Source of the DNA: Paeniglutamicibacter quisquiliarum
Lineage (GTDB): Bacteria > Actinomycetota > Actinomycetes > Actinomycetales > Micrococcaceae
NCBI RefSeq assembly: GCF_019084045.1
Contig: NZ_JAHRED010000007.1
Location: 124,001 to 188,000, forward strand
Direction: 5' to 3'
Length of the DNA stretch: 64,000 nt
Shown here: positions 25,919 to 36,300 of the stretch, piece by piece
Layout: each line of letters begins with the position of its first letter
Numbering within the stretch: the first letter of the stretch is position 1
The notes under the pieces: generated by a model
What the model was told of the DNA's origin: nothing
The model's database searches: none
Seen by the model: the letters and a program-made list of their open reading frames with translations, nothing else
Program-made: the position numbers and the translations under genes

Positions 25919-27343
25919 TCATTGCCGGAGCACGGGACCAATCACCAGCAGCCGCCGGTCGCGCACCCAAACGGCGCCGGTGCTTCGATGCTCCGCGGCG
26001 GTCGCGAAACGGTAGCGATAGGTCAGCACGCGCACGAAGCGCGGCGGCCTTCCGGAGAACGGATCGTGGCGCAACAACGCCAGGGTCCGGGCGTCGGCCT
26101 CCAAAAGCCTGGACAGCAGCGCGTGGAACCAGCGCTGGTGGATGGAGTCAAAGGGCAGGAACCACATCATCCAGTCCAGGCGCAGGTGGTAGGGCGCGAA
26201 TTGGCGCGGCCGCCGGTCCACGTCCCCCGGTTTCCCCTTGAACCCGTATTCCCGCCAGGACGCTTCGTCGGGAGCCTCGTCCTCGGTGCCCTCGATGACG
26301 ACCTCGATCCGTTCCCGGGTCACCGTGCCGAACGCACCATAGGCATTGCCCAATTGCCACCGGTTAAAGGATGCATTCATGCGCTGGTGTGGGGAGAACA
26401 GGTTGCGCAGCGCCGGAATCGAAGCCACGGCCAGGATCACCGTGCCGGCCAGCACCACCACCGTCCACCACACCGGAGCCTCGGCGGGCGGCACACCTTC
26501 CGGCGGTAGCCAGGGAATGATCCGGTGCAGCACCGGATCACTGACCCGGCAGAAGGCCAGCACAATGGTGATCCAGTTCAACCAGGCGAAGTTGCCGGTC
26601 GCCACCAGCCAGAGCTGTGTGGCAATGACAATGCCGGCGGCGATGGAGGCGATCGGCTGGGGCGCAAACAGAAGAAACGGAACCACCAATTGCGCCCCGT
26701 GGTTCCCCGCCGCCTCGCAGCGATGCCACCATCGCGGGGCCAAGTGCGCCAGGCGGCTGAACGGTCCGGGCATTGGCTGGGTCTGGTGGTGGTAGTACAT
26801 GGCCGTGAGGTTGCGCCAGGCCTGATCGCCACGCCACTTGATCATGCCTGCCCCGAATTCCAACCGGAACACCAGCCAGGCAATCAGCAGCAGGATGGTT
26901 TGCGGCGGCGGGACCTGCCGGGAACCGAGCAGGCCCACGGTGAACCCGGCCTCCAGCAAGAGCATTTCCCAGCCGAAACCGTAGAAGATCTGTCCGACAT
27001 TGACGATCGACATGTACAGGCCCCACAGCGCCAGGAATCCGGCCAAGGGCAGCCAAGGGGGCCCCATTTGGGGAAGGCCGAGGACCAGCACCCCCGACAT
27101 GACGCACCCGGCGATACACACGGTCGACAGTTTCCTGTCCGAGTACCCCATCCGGCTGAACAGCGACGGTCCACGGGCACCGCGGCCGCGCAGCAACCTG
27201 GGCACTGGCAGCAATCCGTGCTCGCCGGCGAGGGCGAGGAACTGGTTCAGCGTGGAAATGAAGGCGATCAGATATATCAACGCGACGCCGCGTTGCAGGA
27301 TTTCCCGGGCCATGCCGTAGTCGGTAGCCGCCAGCCATTCCAT
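25919..27343 (-). CDS. Lipase maturation factor family protein
   Basis: Integral membrane protein of 474 aa with about 7-8 hydrophobic helices. It ends with a soluble C-terminal part containing YGAFGTVTRERIEVVIEGTE, EYGFKGKPGDVDRRPRQFAP and YHLRLDWMMWFLPF. These are characteristic of the lipase maturation factor family (vertebrate LMF1/2 and bacterial homologues). In vertebrates LMF1 helps fold dimeric lipases in the ER; the bacterial function is not established. No lipase gene is adjacent. It is divergent in character from its neighbours and sits between duplicate tRNA-Asn genes. Confidence 0.85.
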   Translation of the reverse strand: MEWLAATDYGMAREILQRGVALIYLIAFISTLNQFLALAGEHGLLPVPRLLRGRGARGPSLFSRMGYSDRKLSTVCIAGCVMSGVLVLGLPQMGPPWLPLAGFLALWGLYMSIVNVGQIFYGFGWEMLLLEAGFTVGLLGSRQVPPPQTILLLIAWLVFRLEFGAGMIKWRGDQAWRNLTAMYYHHQTQPMPGPFSRLAHLAPRWWHRCEAAGNHGAQLVVPFLLFAPQPIASIAAGIVIATQLWLVATGNFAWLNWITIVLAFCRVSDPVLHRIIPWLPPEGVPPAEAPVWWTVVVLAGTVILAVASIPALRNLFSPHQRMNASFNRWQLGNAYGAFGTVTRERIEVVIEGTEDEAPDEASWREYGFKGKPGDVDRRPRQFAPYHLRLDWMMWFLPFDSIHQRWFHALLSRLLEADARTLALLRHDPFSGRPPRFVRVLTYRYRFATAAEHRSTGAVWVRDRRLLVIGPVLRQ

Positions 27344-27551
27344 GGAACCAGACTAGATTCACCGGGACTGTACGACCATGCCGGAGGGAACCGGTTTCCG
27401 GCATTCTCGCCGAGCCGGTCACCGACATTCGGCGAAGCAGGCAGTTCTCGAGGGGGTTTGCCGTTCGCCTGTAGGACAGCGCGATGAATGCCTGGCCGCC
27501 ATGTCGAGGGCGGGAGAGGCCCCGGCTGCCCGGGCAGCTTCTAAATACAAA

Positions 27552-27588
27552 AGAATCCGCATTTCCTGTGAAGAAAATACGGATTCCT
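27552..27588 (-). terminator. Terminator of the second tRNA-Asn gene
   Basis: GAATCCG pairs with CGGATTC (arms about 27553-27559 and 27580-27586) just downstream of the tRNA; A-rich flanks give T residues on the minus strand. Confidence 0.65.
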
Positions 27589-27597
27589 TTGATTTGG

Positions 27598-27670
27598 CTC
27601 CTCCGACTGGACTTGAACCAGTAACCCTTCGATTAACAGTCGAATGCTCTGCCAATTGAGCTACGGAGGA
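27598..27670 (-). tRNA. tRNA-Asn (GUU), copy 2
   Basis: Identical over all 73 nt to the copy at 24002-24074, with identity extending to 77 nt (27597-27673). The acceptor is TCCTCCG/CGGAGGA, the anticodon GUU and the discriminator G. It lies upstream of the lipase maturation factor gene and downstream of dnaG, all on the minus strand. Confidence 0.97.
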
Positions 27671-27736
27671 ATGCAACGAAAAATACTCTACACAAGGTTC
27701 CGGGAAAACAAAAATCGTCCCGGACCCGCGCCGCGC

Positions 27737-29614
27737 TTAGTCCTGGCGCAGCGCCCTGCGGCGCAATTCCAGCTCCAAAAGCTCCCGATTGATGCGCTGG
27801 AAGCCCTCCGGATCGCCCGCGGGATCCATGCGTTGCAGCTCCCCCATCTTCTCTGCCTTCAGGTGTGTGATTTGCAACTCGAAAAGGCGATTGATGATGT
27901 CGTTGCAATAGCGCAGCAATGCCTCGTTGCTGTTGGCCGGCAACGGAGTCACTGCCAGCTCGGAAACGAATGAGCGCAGCGGTTCGGGGACTTCCTGGCG
28001 GATGGCCTCGACCCACTGTGACGGGGTGGCGCCGGCCAGCCCGGCGGCGCGGACGGCATCGTGGACCGCGGCGTGGGCAGGTGCCATGAACCGGGCATCG
28101 TAGAATGCCTGCCACTGTTCGGGTGTCAGCTGCGCCGGCTGCTGCAGCACAACCTCGAGCGCCTCGCGCTCCATTCGTGAGACCGGGTCGCGCGGATCGG
28201 GACGGGAGTAGACGGGGGCGGCAGGCTGCTCCGGTGCCGCATGGCCGGCGTTGCCGTGGACAGGTTCCGCCGACTTGGGCATCCGGTTGCGGCGCACCGA
28301 GGCCCCCACGGCGCGGTTGACGTCCTCCATGTCCATGCCCAGCCACCCGGCCAGTTCACGGGCGTAGGCCGGGCGAATGGCCGAATCGCGGATCTCCGCC
28401 ACGATGGGGGCACTGACGCGCAGCGCCTGAACCCGCCCCTCGACGGTGTTGAGGTTGAAGTTCTTCAGGCCGGCCTTGATGGCAAACTCGAAGAGCGGGC
28501 GCTTGGAGTCGATGAGCTCGCGCACCGCCTCCGGGCCACGGGTCTGGCGCAGGTCGCACGGGTCCGCCCCGCTCGGCTCCACCGCGACGTAGGTTTGGGC
28601 AATGAACTTTTGGTCTTCCTCAAAGGCCCGCAGGGCGGCCTTCTGGCCGGCGGCGTCGCCGTCGAAGGTGAAGACCACCTCGCCGCCGGATCCGTCGTCG
28701 CGCAACAGCCGGCGGGCAATCTTGATGTGGTCCGCGCCAAAGGCGGTGCCGCAGGTTGCCACCGCGGTCCCGATGCCCGACAGGTGGCAGGCCATCACAT
28801 CGGTGTAGCCCTCGACGACGACCAACTGGCGGGTCTTGGTGATTTCCTTCTTGGCCAGGTCGACCCCGTAAAGGACCTGGGACTTCTTGTAGAGCTGGGT
28901 CTCGGGGGTGTTCAGGTACTTGGGGCCCTGGTCGTCCTCGTAGAGCTTGCGCGCACCGAACCCGATGGTGGCACCGGTGAGGTCGCGGATGGGCCAGATC
29001 AACCGGCCGCGGAACCTGTCGTAGATCCCGCGGTTGCCCTCGGAAAAGATGCCGGTGAGCTTGAGTTCCTCGTCGTGGAAGCCGCGGCCACGCAAGTGCT
29101 TGAGCAGGGCGTCCCAGCCCTGGGGTGCGTAGCCGACGCCGAAGTGCGCGGCGGCCTCCGCATCGAAGTCGCGCTCGGAGAGGAACTTCCGGGCGGTTTC
29201 GGCACCGTGGGTGGTGAGCTGCTCGCGGAAGAACTCCTCGGAGATCTTGTGCGCGTCGAGCAGGCGCTGGCGGCGGCCGGTGTCCTCGCGGCGCGGGCCG
29301 GTGCCGCCGTCTTCGTAGTGAAGCTCGACGCCGACGCGGGCGGCCAGCTGTTCGACGGTCTCGGAGAAGGTGCCGTGGTCCATCTTCTGCATGAAGGCGA
29401 TCACGTCGCCGGACTCGCCGCAGCCAAAGCAGTGGAAGGAGCCGACCTGCGGGCGCACGTGGAAGGACGGGGAACGCTCGTCGTGGAAGGGGCACAGGCC
29501 CTTCCACGAGCCGACACCGGCGGATTTCAGCGTCACATACCCGTCGATGACTTCCTTGATGTCCGTGCGGTTGCGGACTTCGTCGATATCTTCACGCTTA
29601 ATCAGGCCTGCCAT
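27737..29614 (-). CDS. dnaG: DNA primase
   Basis: Makes RNA primers at the replication fork. The 625-aa protein starts MAGLIKREDIDEVRNRTDI at ATG 29614. It has the zinc-binding CHC2 domain (CPFHDERSPSFHV and HCFGCGESGDVIAFM), the TOPRIM core with VVVEGYTDVMACH and FTFDGDAAGQKAALRAFEED, and the C-terminal helicase-binding part. The longer reading frame to 30220 lies antisense-frame to dgt and was rejected. dgt lies directly upstream, as in many actinobacteria. Confidence 0.96.
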   Translation of the reverse strand: MAGLIKREDIDEVRNRTDIKEVIDGYVTLKSAGVGSWKGLCPFHDERSPSFHVRPQVGSFHCFGCGESGDVIAFMQKMDHGTFSETVEQLAARVGVELHYEDGGTGPRREDTGRRQRLLDAHKISEEFFREQLTTHGAETARKFLSERDFDAEAAAHFGVGYAPQGWDALLKHLRGRGFHDEELKLTGIFSEGNRGIYDRFRGRLIWPIRDLTGATIGFGARKLYEDDQGPKYLNTPETQLYKKSQVLYGVDLAKKEITKTRQLVVVEGYTDVMACHLSGIGTAVATCGTAFGADHIKIARRLLRDDGSGGEVVFTFDGDAAGQKAALRAFEEDQKFIAQTYVAVEPSGADPCDLRQTRGPEAVRELIDSKRPLFEFAIKAGLKNFNLNTVEGRVQALRVSAPIVAEIRDSAIRPAYARELAGWLGMDMEDVNRAVGASVRRNRMPKSAEPVHGNAGHAAPEQPAAPVYSRPDPRDPVSRMEREALEVVLQQPAQLTPEQWQAFYDARFMAPAHAAVHDAVRAAGLAGATPSQWVEAIRQEVPEPLRSFVSELAVTPLPANSNEALLRYCNDIINRLFELQITHLKAEKMGELQRMDPAGDPEGFQRINRELLELELRRRALRQD

Positions 29615-29685
29615 ACCACCCAGTCTAGTGACGAAACGGGAGCGCATGCGCCGTTTCGCTGCGGGGTGTGGATCGGGCGGCGGAG

Positions 29686-30969
29686 CTAGAAGAGGCGTTC
29701 GTTGAAGCTCTTGCCCAGCACCAGGGTGGCGTGCCATTCGATGGCCGAGGCGTCGGTGAGCGAGGCCACCTGGTCGATGACGGTGCGCAGCCGCCCCGCG
29801 TCGTCGGCGGCGTCGCGCCAGTCCGCGGCGAAGAGCGGCTCGAGGTACTTGTCCCCGGTCTCGGCCAGCAGGGTCACCAGCTCGCCCAGGATCTCGTTTT
29901 GCCGCGCGTAGATGGGCTTGCGCTCGTCGCTGGTCATCACGTAGGCGGTGGCCAGGCCCTTCATCGCGGCGATCTCGTGCTCGGTGGACTCGGGGACGAT
30001 GAGCGCCGCGTTGAAGCGGGTCAGTTCCCCGGGCCCGAACTGCTCGCGGGTCGCGTCGATGGCGGATTGGCAGAAGCGCCCGATGAACTGGCTGGTCATG
30101 TCCTTCAGCGCCGCCATGGAGCGGCGCGAGCCGTCGGCGTGCGGCACCCATTCGTTGGTGGCCTCGAGGCGGGAGAAGGCGGCATCGATGACGTCGTCCT
30201 CCACGTGTGGCAAATACCACTGCCGGGTGAAGGTGATGGCCCTGGCGCGCTCGGCACGGTCCTTGATCCAGCGCAGCTGGAAGCGCCCGGCGTTGATCGC
30301 GTCCTCCACGTCGTGCACCGAGTAGGAGATGTCGTCGGCCAGGTCCATGACCTGGGCCTCGATGCAGGTCTGCCGCGGCCGGGCGCCGGAGCCGGAGCGC
30401 AGCCAGTCAAAGACCGGGGCGTCATCGACGTAGACGCCGAACTTCTTGGTCTTCTTGCCGTTCTTTTCCGGGGCGTCGGCCCGCAGCCACGGGTACTTGC
30501 AGGCGGCATCCAGCGAGGCGCGGGTGAGGTTCAGCCCGGCGGAGGCACCGGTGTGCCGGAAGGTCTTGGTCTCGATGCGGGTGAGCAGGCGCAGGGTCTG
30601 CGCGTTGCCCTCGAAGCCGCCGATGTCGCCGGCCAGTTCGTTGAGCGTGTTCTCCCCGTTGTGCCCGAACGGCGGGTGGCCCAGGTCGTGGGCCAGGCAG
30701 GCGGTGTCAACCACGTCCGGGTCGCAACCCAGGGTGGCGCCGAGCTCGCGGCCCACCTGGGCCACCTCCAGGGAATGGGTGAGCCTGGTGCGCACGAAGT
30801 CGTCGGAGGACGGGGCCACGACCTGGGTCTTGGCCCCCAGCCGGCGCAGCGCCGAGGAATGGAGCACCCGGGCGCGGTCGCGCTCGAACGCGGTCCGGTA
30901 CGCCTTCTTGGGCGGTTCGGGTACCCAGCGATCCTGGTCCGCCTCGGTGTATCCGGGAATCTGCAACAT
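29686..30969 (-). CDS. dgt: Deoxyguanosinetriphosphate triphosphohydrolase-like protein
   Basis: HD-domain triphosphohydrolase that degrades dGTP to deoxyguanosine and tripolyphosphate. The 427-aa protein (start ATG 30969) has RVLHSSALRRLGAKTQVVAP, SSDDFVRTRLTHSLEVAQVG, the metal-binding HD motif CLAHDLGHPPFGHNGE and LADDISYSVHDVEDAI. It is 8 nt downstream of dusB and upstream of dnaG, so dusB-dgt-dnaG is a probable operon. Confidence 0.94.
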   Translation of the reverse strand: MLQIPGYTEADQDRWVPEPPKKAYRTAFERDRARVLHSSALRRLGAKTQVVAPSSDDFVRTRLTHSLEVAQVGRELGATLGCDPDVVDTACLAHDLGHPPFGHNGENTLNELAGDIGGFEGNAQTLRLLTRIETKTFRHTGASAGLNLTRASLDAACKYPWLRADAPEKNGKKTKKFGVYVDDAPVFDWLRSGSGARPRQTCIEAQVMDLADDISYSVHDVEDAINAGRFQLRWIKDRAERARAITFTRQWYLPHVEDDVIDAAFSRLEATNEWVPHADGSRRSMAALKDMTSQFIGRFCQSAIDATREQFGPGELTRFNAALIVPESTEHEIAAMKGLATAYVMTSDERKPIYARQNEILGELVTLLAETGDKYLEPLFAADWRDAADDAGRLRTVIDQVASLTDASAIEWHATLVLGKSFNERLF

Positions 30970-30977
30970 TGGGCTCC

Positions 30978-32174
30978 TTAGCCGCCGGAAACGTCTAGTT
31001 CGGCCGCGGAAATCATGGCCTTGTGCTTTTCGTCCATCTCGCGCGTGGCAAGCCAGCCGTCGGGCAGGTGCGTCTTCTTCGGGGAGCCGGCGCGTCCGCG
31101 CTGGCCCTCGGCGTCCTTGCCCGGGTACGGCATGGAGTGATCCAGCTGGGACAGCAGCTCGCGCAGCACCTCGAGGGTGGGCACCTGGGCCAGGGCGGAG
31201 CGGATGTCCCCGCCGACCGGGTAGCCCTTGAAGTACCAGGCCATGTGCTTGCGGATGTCGCGCAGGCCCTTGAACTCGTCCTCGAAGTATTCGGTCAGCA
31301 GTTCCGCGTGGCGGTAGACGGTCTCGGCGACCTTGGCCAGTCCGGGGGTGTAGCGCGTGTCGGTGCCCTCGAAGGCAGCCTGCAGGTCCCCGAAGAGCCA
31401 AGGGCGGCCCATGCAGCCGCGGCCCACGACGATGCCGTCGACGCCGGTCTGCTTGACCATCGCCACGGCGTCCTCGGCGCTCCAGATATCTCCGTTGCCC
31501 AGCACCGGCATGTCCGGCAGGGACTCGCGCAGCTTGGCAATCGCGTCCCAGTCGGCCTTGCCGGAGTAGTACTGGCTGGCGGTGCGCCCGTGCAGGGCGA
31601 CGGCCGCAACGCCGTGGTCGCGGGCGATCTTGCCCGATTCGATGTAGGTGAGGTGGTCCTCGTTGATACCCTTGCGCATCTTGATGGTCAAGGGCACGTC
31701 CCCGCGGGCGGCCTCGGTGGTGGCCGCCTTGATGATGGAGGTGAAGAGGTCGGTCTTCCAGGGCAGCGCCGCTCCCCCGCCCTTGCGGGTGACCTTGGGC
31801 ACCGGGCAGCCGAAGTTCAGGTCGATGTGGTCCGCGCGGTCTTCCTCGACGATCAGGCGCACGGCGGCACCAACGGTCTTGGGGTCCACGCCGTAGAGCT
31901 GCACCGAGCGCAGTTCCTCATCCGGATCGTGGGAGATGATGCGCATGGACTCGGCGTTGCGCTCCACCAGGGCCCGGGAGGTGACCATCTCGGTGACGTA
32001 CACCCCGCCGCCGTATTCGCGGCAGAGCCGGCGGAAGGCCTTGTTGGTGATGCCTGCCATGGGGGCAAGGATCACCGGGGTGTCAATGGTGTGCTTGCCC
32101 AGCTGGAGCGGGGGCAGCTCAAGTTTCGCCGTCGAGGGCGCGCCGGTCTGGGTTACGTCGGAAATTGCAGTCAC
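30978..32174 (-). CDS. dusB: tRNA-dihydrouridine synthase
   Basis: Flavin enzyme that reduces uridine to dihydrouridine in tRNA D-loops. The 398-aa TIM-barrel protein has PVILAPMAGITNKAFRRLCR, the catalytic-cysteine motif NFGCPVPKVTRKGGGAALPW and FMN-binding GNGDIWSAEDAVAMV and VVGRGCMGRPWLF. The first 20 residues are a non-conserved extension. It leads the dusB-dgt pair. Confidence 0.95.
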   Translation of the reverse strand: MTAISDVTQTGAPSTAKLELPPLQLGKHTIDTPVILAPMAGITNKAFRRLCREYGGGVYVTEMVTSRALVERNAESMRIISHDPDEELRSVQLYGVDPKTVGAAVRLIVEEDRADHIDLNFGCPVPKVTRKGGGAALPWKTDLFTSIIKAATTEAARGDVPLTIKMRKGINEDHLTYIESGKIARDHGVAAVALHGRTASQYYSGKADWDAIAKLRESLPDMPVLGNGDIWSAEDAVAMVKQTGVDGIVVGRGCMGRPWLFGDLQAAFEGTDTRYTPGLAKVAETVYRHAELLTEYFEDEFKGLRDIRKHMAWYFKGYPVGGDIRSALAQVPTLEVLRELLSQLDHSMPYPGKDAEGQRGRAGSPKKTHLPDGWLATREMDEKHKAMISAAELDVSGG

Positions 32175-32419
32175 TAACCCATTCTCTCAAATAGATCCAA
32201 ATCCGTGGCGGCCGGGGGCCAACTTGTGCATCACACCGGGAATGGCACCAGGCGCAGCCGTGCAACATCGTGGGCGGCTGGACTTGAAGGGCGGCCAAGA
32301 GGATCGTCTCCTCGGGGGCGAAGCTGGAGACCCGTCAGCTCTGGTCGGCGGCCGGCGCGATGTGCCTCGCCTTCCTGCCGGTGGCCGCGGTCGCGTGCGC
32401 CGCCGTCGCGCGGCGAAAC

Positions 32420-32977
32420 TCACTCCGCCCGTCGATAGTGCACGGCGATTGCGCCGTTGCCCAGCGGCTCCGCCGAGATCAGCTCGAGGCGTCGTGTGCC
32501 GGGCAGCCCGCCCTGGTACAAGGTCGGGCCGTGGCCGGCGATCATGGGATGGACGAGGAACTTGTACTCGTCGATCAGATCCAGTCGATCCAGCCCCGTC
32601 GCGAGTTTGCCGCTTCCGACGAGCACTCCCCCGGGGGTCCGATCCTTGAGCTCCCGCACCGACGTGCGCAGATCGCCGGCGACGTGGTGGCTGTTGGCCC
32701 ACGGGAAGTCGCTTCGCGTCGAGGACACGACATACTTCGGCTTGGCCTCCAGCATGAGCGCCCACTCCCGCATCGCCGGCGGCGCACCGACGTCGCCGCG
32801 GGCGACCGCCGGCCAGTAGCTCTCCATCATCTCGTAGGTGGTGCGGCCCCAGAGCATTGCGCCGCTCTCGTCCAGCAGGCGAGTGTAGTGGGCGTGCGTC
32901 TCGTCGTCGGCGATACCCTCCTCGTGGTCGACGCAACCATCCAGGGTGACGTTGATGATGAACGTTAGAAGGCCCAT
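32420..32977 (-). CDS. RibD C-terminal / dihydrofolate reductase family protein
   Basis: Single-domain NADPH-dependent reductase-like protein of 185 aa starting MGLLTFIINVTLDGCVDHEE at ATG 32977. Family features are MLWGRTTYEMMESYWP and GGVLVGSGKLATGLDRLDLI. The family contains many uncharacterised reductases related to RibD and DHFR; the substrate is unknown. It stands alone between dusB and the GH101 gene. Confidence 0.88.
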   Translation of the reverse strand: MGLLTFIINVTLDGCVDHEEGIADDETHAHYTRLLDESGAMLWGRTTYEMMESYWPAVARGDVGAPPAMREWALMLEAKPKYVVSSTRSDFPWANSHHVAGDLRTSVRELKDRTPGGVLVGSGKLATGLDRLDLIDEYKFLVHPMIAGHGPTLYQGGLPGTRRLELISAEPLGNGAIAVHYRRAE

Positions 32978-33398
32978 GCGACGATTCCTCCTCTGCCATC
33001 GGCTCCCGCGACGAACGCAGCGGGCCATCATGCCCACGGCGTGTACATCGACCGTAGAAGTGGCACGTGGCACGCGTCAAGGAGGTCGGGAGGCAGTGCG
33101 AGGCGGAGGCGCAGACACAATACACCCGCGGGAGGCCACGCGCATGACCCTGCTCGCAAGGCCCCCGGCCCCGGCAACGCCCCCTGGCTGCCCCTCGTCG
33201 CCACCGCTTGCTATGGATCACAATTTGGCGCCTTTCCCAGCCCAGCGCGGAAGCAAGAACTTCGAGAAATACCTTTACCAACGAGAGTGGGCCGTGTCAC
33301 ACTATGGTTGTTATCCATAACATATCTGTACGGTTTGGCACCGCGCTGGGTGGGGACGTCGTGTGAGCCTGGACCGCTCGCAACTAACAAGGAGCACG
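32978..33398. promoter_or_regulatory. Upstream region of the GH101 gene with a 14-bp palindrome
   Basis: A 421-bp gap. At 33309-33322 lies the perfect palindrome TGTTATCCATAACA, about 90 bp before the GH101 start. TTGTTA and TATCTG inside or next to it are -35/-10-like. This suggests operator control, for example by a LacI- or GntR-type regulator; no regulator gene is adjacent. The rest shows no gene. Confidence 0.5.
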
Positions 33399-36300
33399 AT
33401 GCGAAGTTCACCACGCAAGACTCGAAGAGCCATCAGCCTCACGGCGATCGGAGCCCTCACGGCGTCCGCGCTGGTCCCCCTCGGGATGGCCGGCGCGAGC
33501 GCCATGCCCGAAGCACCCGACGGGGCAACGGGCACCATTTCCTCAGCGGAACTCAAGGTCACGGTTTCCCGCGACTTCCCCCAGGTGCTCAGGTACACCG
33601 ATGCCTCGACCTCGGCATCCCTTGAGGCAAGCACCAAGGCGATCGATGCAATCAAGGTCAACGGCGAGACCCACAAGGTCGTGGTGACCTCGGAGCCGGT
33701 GGACGGCTCGGCGATGGACTACCGTCTCACCGTTCCCGGCATTCCCGGTGCCGCCATCGACGCGCGGATCAGCGTCGAGGACTCCGTCATGACCTTCCGC
33801 GTCACCGGCATCAAGGACGGCACCGACACCAAGGTCCGCACGCTGGGCATCCCCGGGAACAACCTGGTCAGCGTGTCCTCGGCCGTCACCGGCGCCCAGG
33901 TCGCCACCGCCAACATCTCCGTGGACCGCGCGAAGTCCGGTGACACCTTCACGAACGTCACGGACTCCACGCCCGTCGACGCCGAACCACGCGGGTCGGC
34001 ATTCGCGCTGGCCAACTCCGGCGATCTCGCCGCCGCGCTCGAGTCGAACTCGCTGCACGACACCTCGGCGGGCCCCGGCTACCGCAGCCAGGGCCGCTTC
34101 GAACGCCAGGCCGTCAAGGACGGCGAGCATGTGCGCGTGGGCATCTCCAGCGGCGACTGGCTCTACCGCGCCAACGAATCGAACGAGACCGAGGAGTTGC
34201 CGTGGTCCAAGGTGAAGATCACCGCCGACGCCAACGGCGATCACACCGTCAACTGGCAGGACGCGGCCATCGCGTTGCGCGACATCGCGGTGCTCCCCCA
34301 CAAGGGCGGCGACGTCAAGGACAAGGTGGTGCAGCGGATCCCATTCAATTTCGCCTCCCAGGCCACGCACCCGTTCCTGCGCACGCTCGATGACACCAAG
34401 CGCATCGCGCTTGCCACCGACGGGCTGGGCCAGTCTGCCATCCTCAAGGGGTTCGGCAGCGAGGGCCACGACTCGGCCAACACCGACTTCGCCGACAACT
34501 ACAACACCCGCGCCGGAGGCCTGAAGGACCTAAACCAGCTCCTGAAGGCCAGCAAGAAGTGGAACGCCTCCTACGGCGTGCACATCAACCAGACCGAGGC
34601 CTACCCCGAATCGAAGTTCTTCTCCGAGGACCTCGTGGACCCGAAGGCCAAGGGCTGGAGCTGGCTGGACCAGTCGTACTACATCAACCAGCGCAAGGAT
34701 ATCCTCACCGGAAACCTGGCCGAGCGCATCAAGAAGTTCCGCGAGCAGACCGACGAGAACCTGGACATGGTCTACGTCGACGTCTACTACCAGTACGGCT
34801 GGCTGGCCGATCGCCTGCAGAAGGAACTGGTCAAGAACGGCTTCCGCGTCAGCTCCGAGTGGGCCTATTCGCTGGACAGGCACAACACCTGGTCGCACTG
34901 GGCCACGGACGAGAACTACGGCGGATCCAACAACAAGGGCGTCAACTCGGAGATCATCCGCTTTGCACTCAATTCGCAGAAGGACACCTGGAACCCGCAC
35001 CCGCTGCTGGGCAACGCGAACATCGTCGAATGGGAAGGCTGGACGGGGCAGACCGACTACAACGCCTTCTACCAAAACATCTGGAAGAAGAACCTTCCGG
35101 CCAAGTACCTGCAGCAGCAGGAGATCATGAAGTGGGAAAAGGACCGGATCGACCTCACCGGCGGCGTGACCGTCACCGGCACCTCGGCGGCCGAAAGGGT
35201 CATCACCGACTCGGGAACCGAGGTCCTGCGCGGGGACACCTACCTGCTGCCCTGGGCCGCCGACGGCACCTACGAGGCCGGCACGAGTGAACCTTCCAAG
35301 TTCTACCACTACAGCGCCAATGGCGGCACCAGCACCTGGACGCTGCCCGAACGCTTCCGCCAGAACGGCGACTACAAGCTGTACCGGCTCACCGACACCG
35401 GGCGCGAACTGGCGGGCGAGCCGACGGCGCGCCGGGGCAAGCTCACCCTGACCGCCAAGGCCGGGCAACCCTACGTGCTGGTCGGCGACGACCGGCCGGT
35501 CCTGCCCCAGGCCCCGGGCTTCGGCCAGGGCACACCCGTCGCCGACCCCGGCTTCAACGCCGCCACCCTCACGGCCTGGAACCCCTCCGGCGCCGCCGCC
35601 ACCGAACGCAACGCCAAGGGCCACCGCTACGCCGTCCTGGGCGAGGGCCCCGCGGCGATCACCCAGCGGCTGGGCGAGCTGAAACCGGGAACCTACTCGG
35701 TCAGCGCCTGGGTCGAGGTGGAGCAGGGACAAACGCGCGAGACGACCCTCTCCGTCACGGGCGAGGGCATGCAATCGGCATCCAACACCATCTCCAGCTC
35801 CCGGGCCACCAACTACGTCGCCGCGGATGAAAAGCACGGCACCAACTTCCAGCGGCTGCGCGTGCTCGTGGACGTGAAGGCAACGGGCAACCCCACGCTG
35901 CGGATCTCCGCCGGGCAGGGTGCAGCCAAGGTGCGCATCGACGACGTGCGGGTCGTTTCAACCTCCAAGGTCCCCACCGCCGGGGTGATCTCGGAGGACT
36001 TCGAGGACATCGACCAGGGCTGGGGGCCGTTCGTGAAGGGCAACGCCGGCGGGTCCACCGACCCCCGCACCCACCTGGCCGAACTCAACGCCCCCTACAC
36101 GCAGTCCGGCTGGAACGGGAAGAAGACCGACGACGTCATCGACGGCAGCTGGTCGCTGAAGTCCCATGCCGAGAACAAGGCGCCGGGCGGGGGCCCGGGC
36201 CTGGTGTACCGGACCAGCAACTACACGCTCCCGCTGAAGCCAGGCCACGAGTACCGGGTCAGCTTCGACTACCAGAACGCGCTGGCGGGCGAATACAACT

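Noticed and set aside
24001-27673. Integrative element bounded by the tRNA-Asn copies
   Set aside because: No integrase, relaxase or transposase, and both intervening genes are ordinary chromosomal families; kept only as a low-level recombination note.
28241-29689. Plus-strand reading frame opposite dnaG
   Set aside because: Antisense shadow of DNA primase; no independent coding signal.
32187-33281. Minus-strand frame extending past the RibD-like gene
   Set aside because: Out of frame with the reductase and Arg-rich; the reductase frame at 32420-32977 explains the conserved segments.
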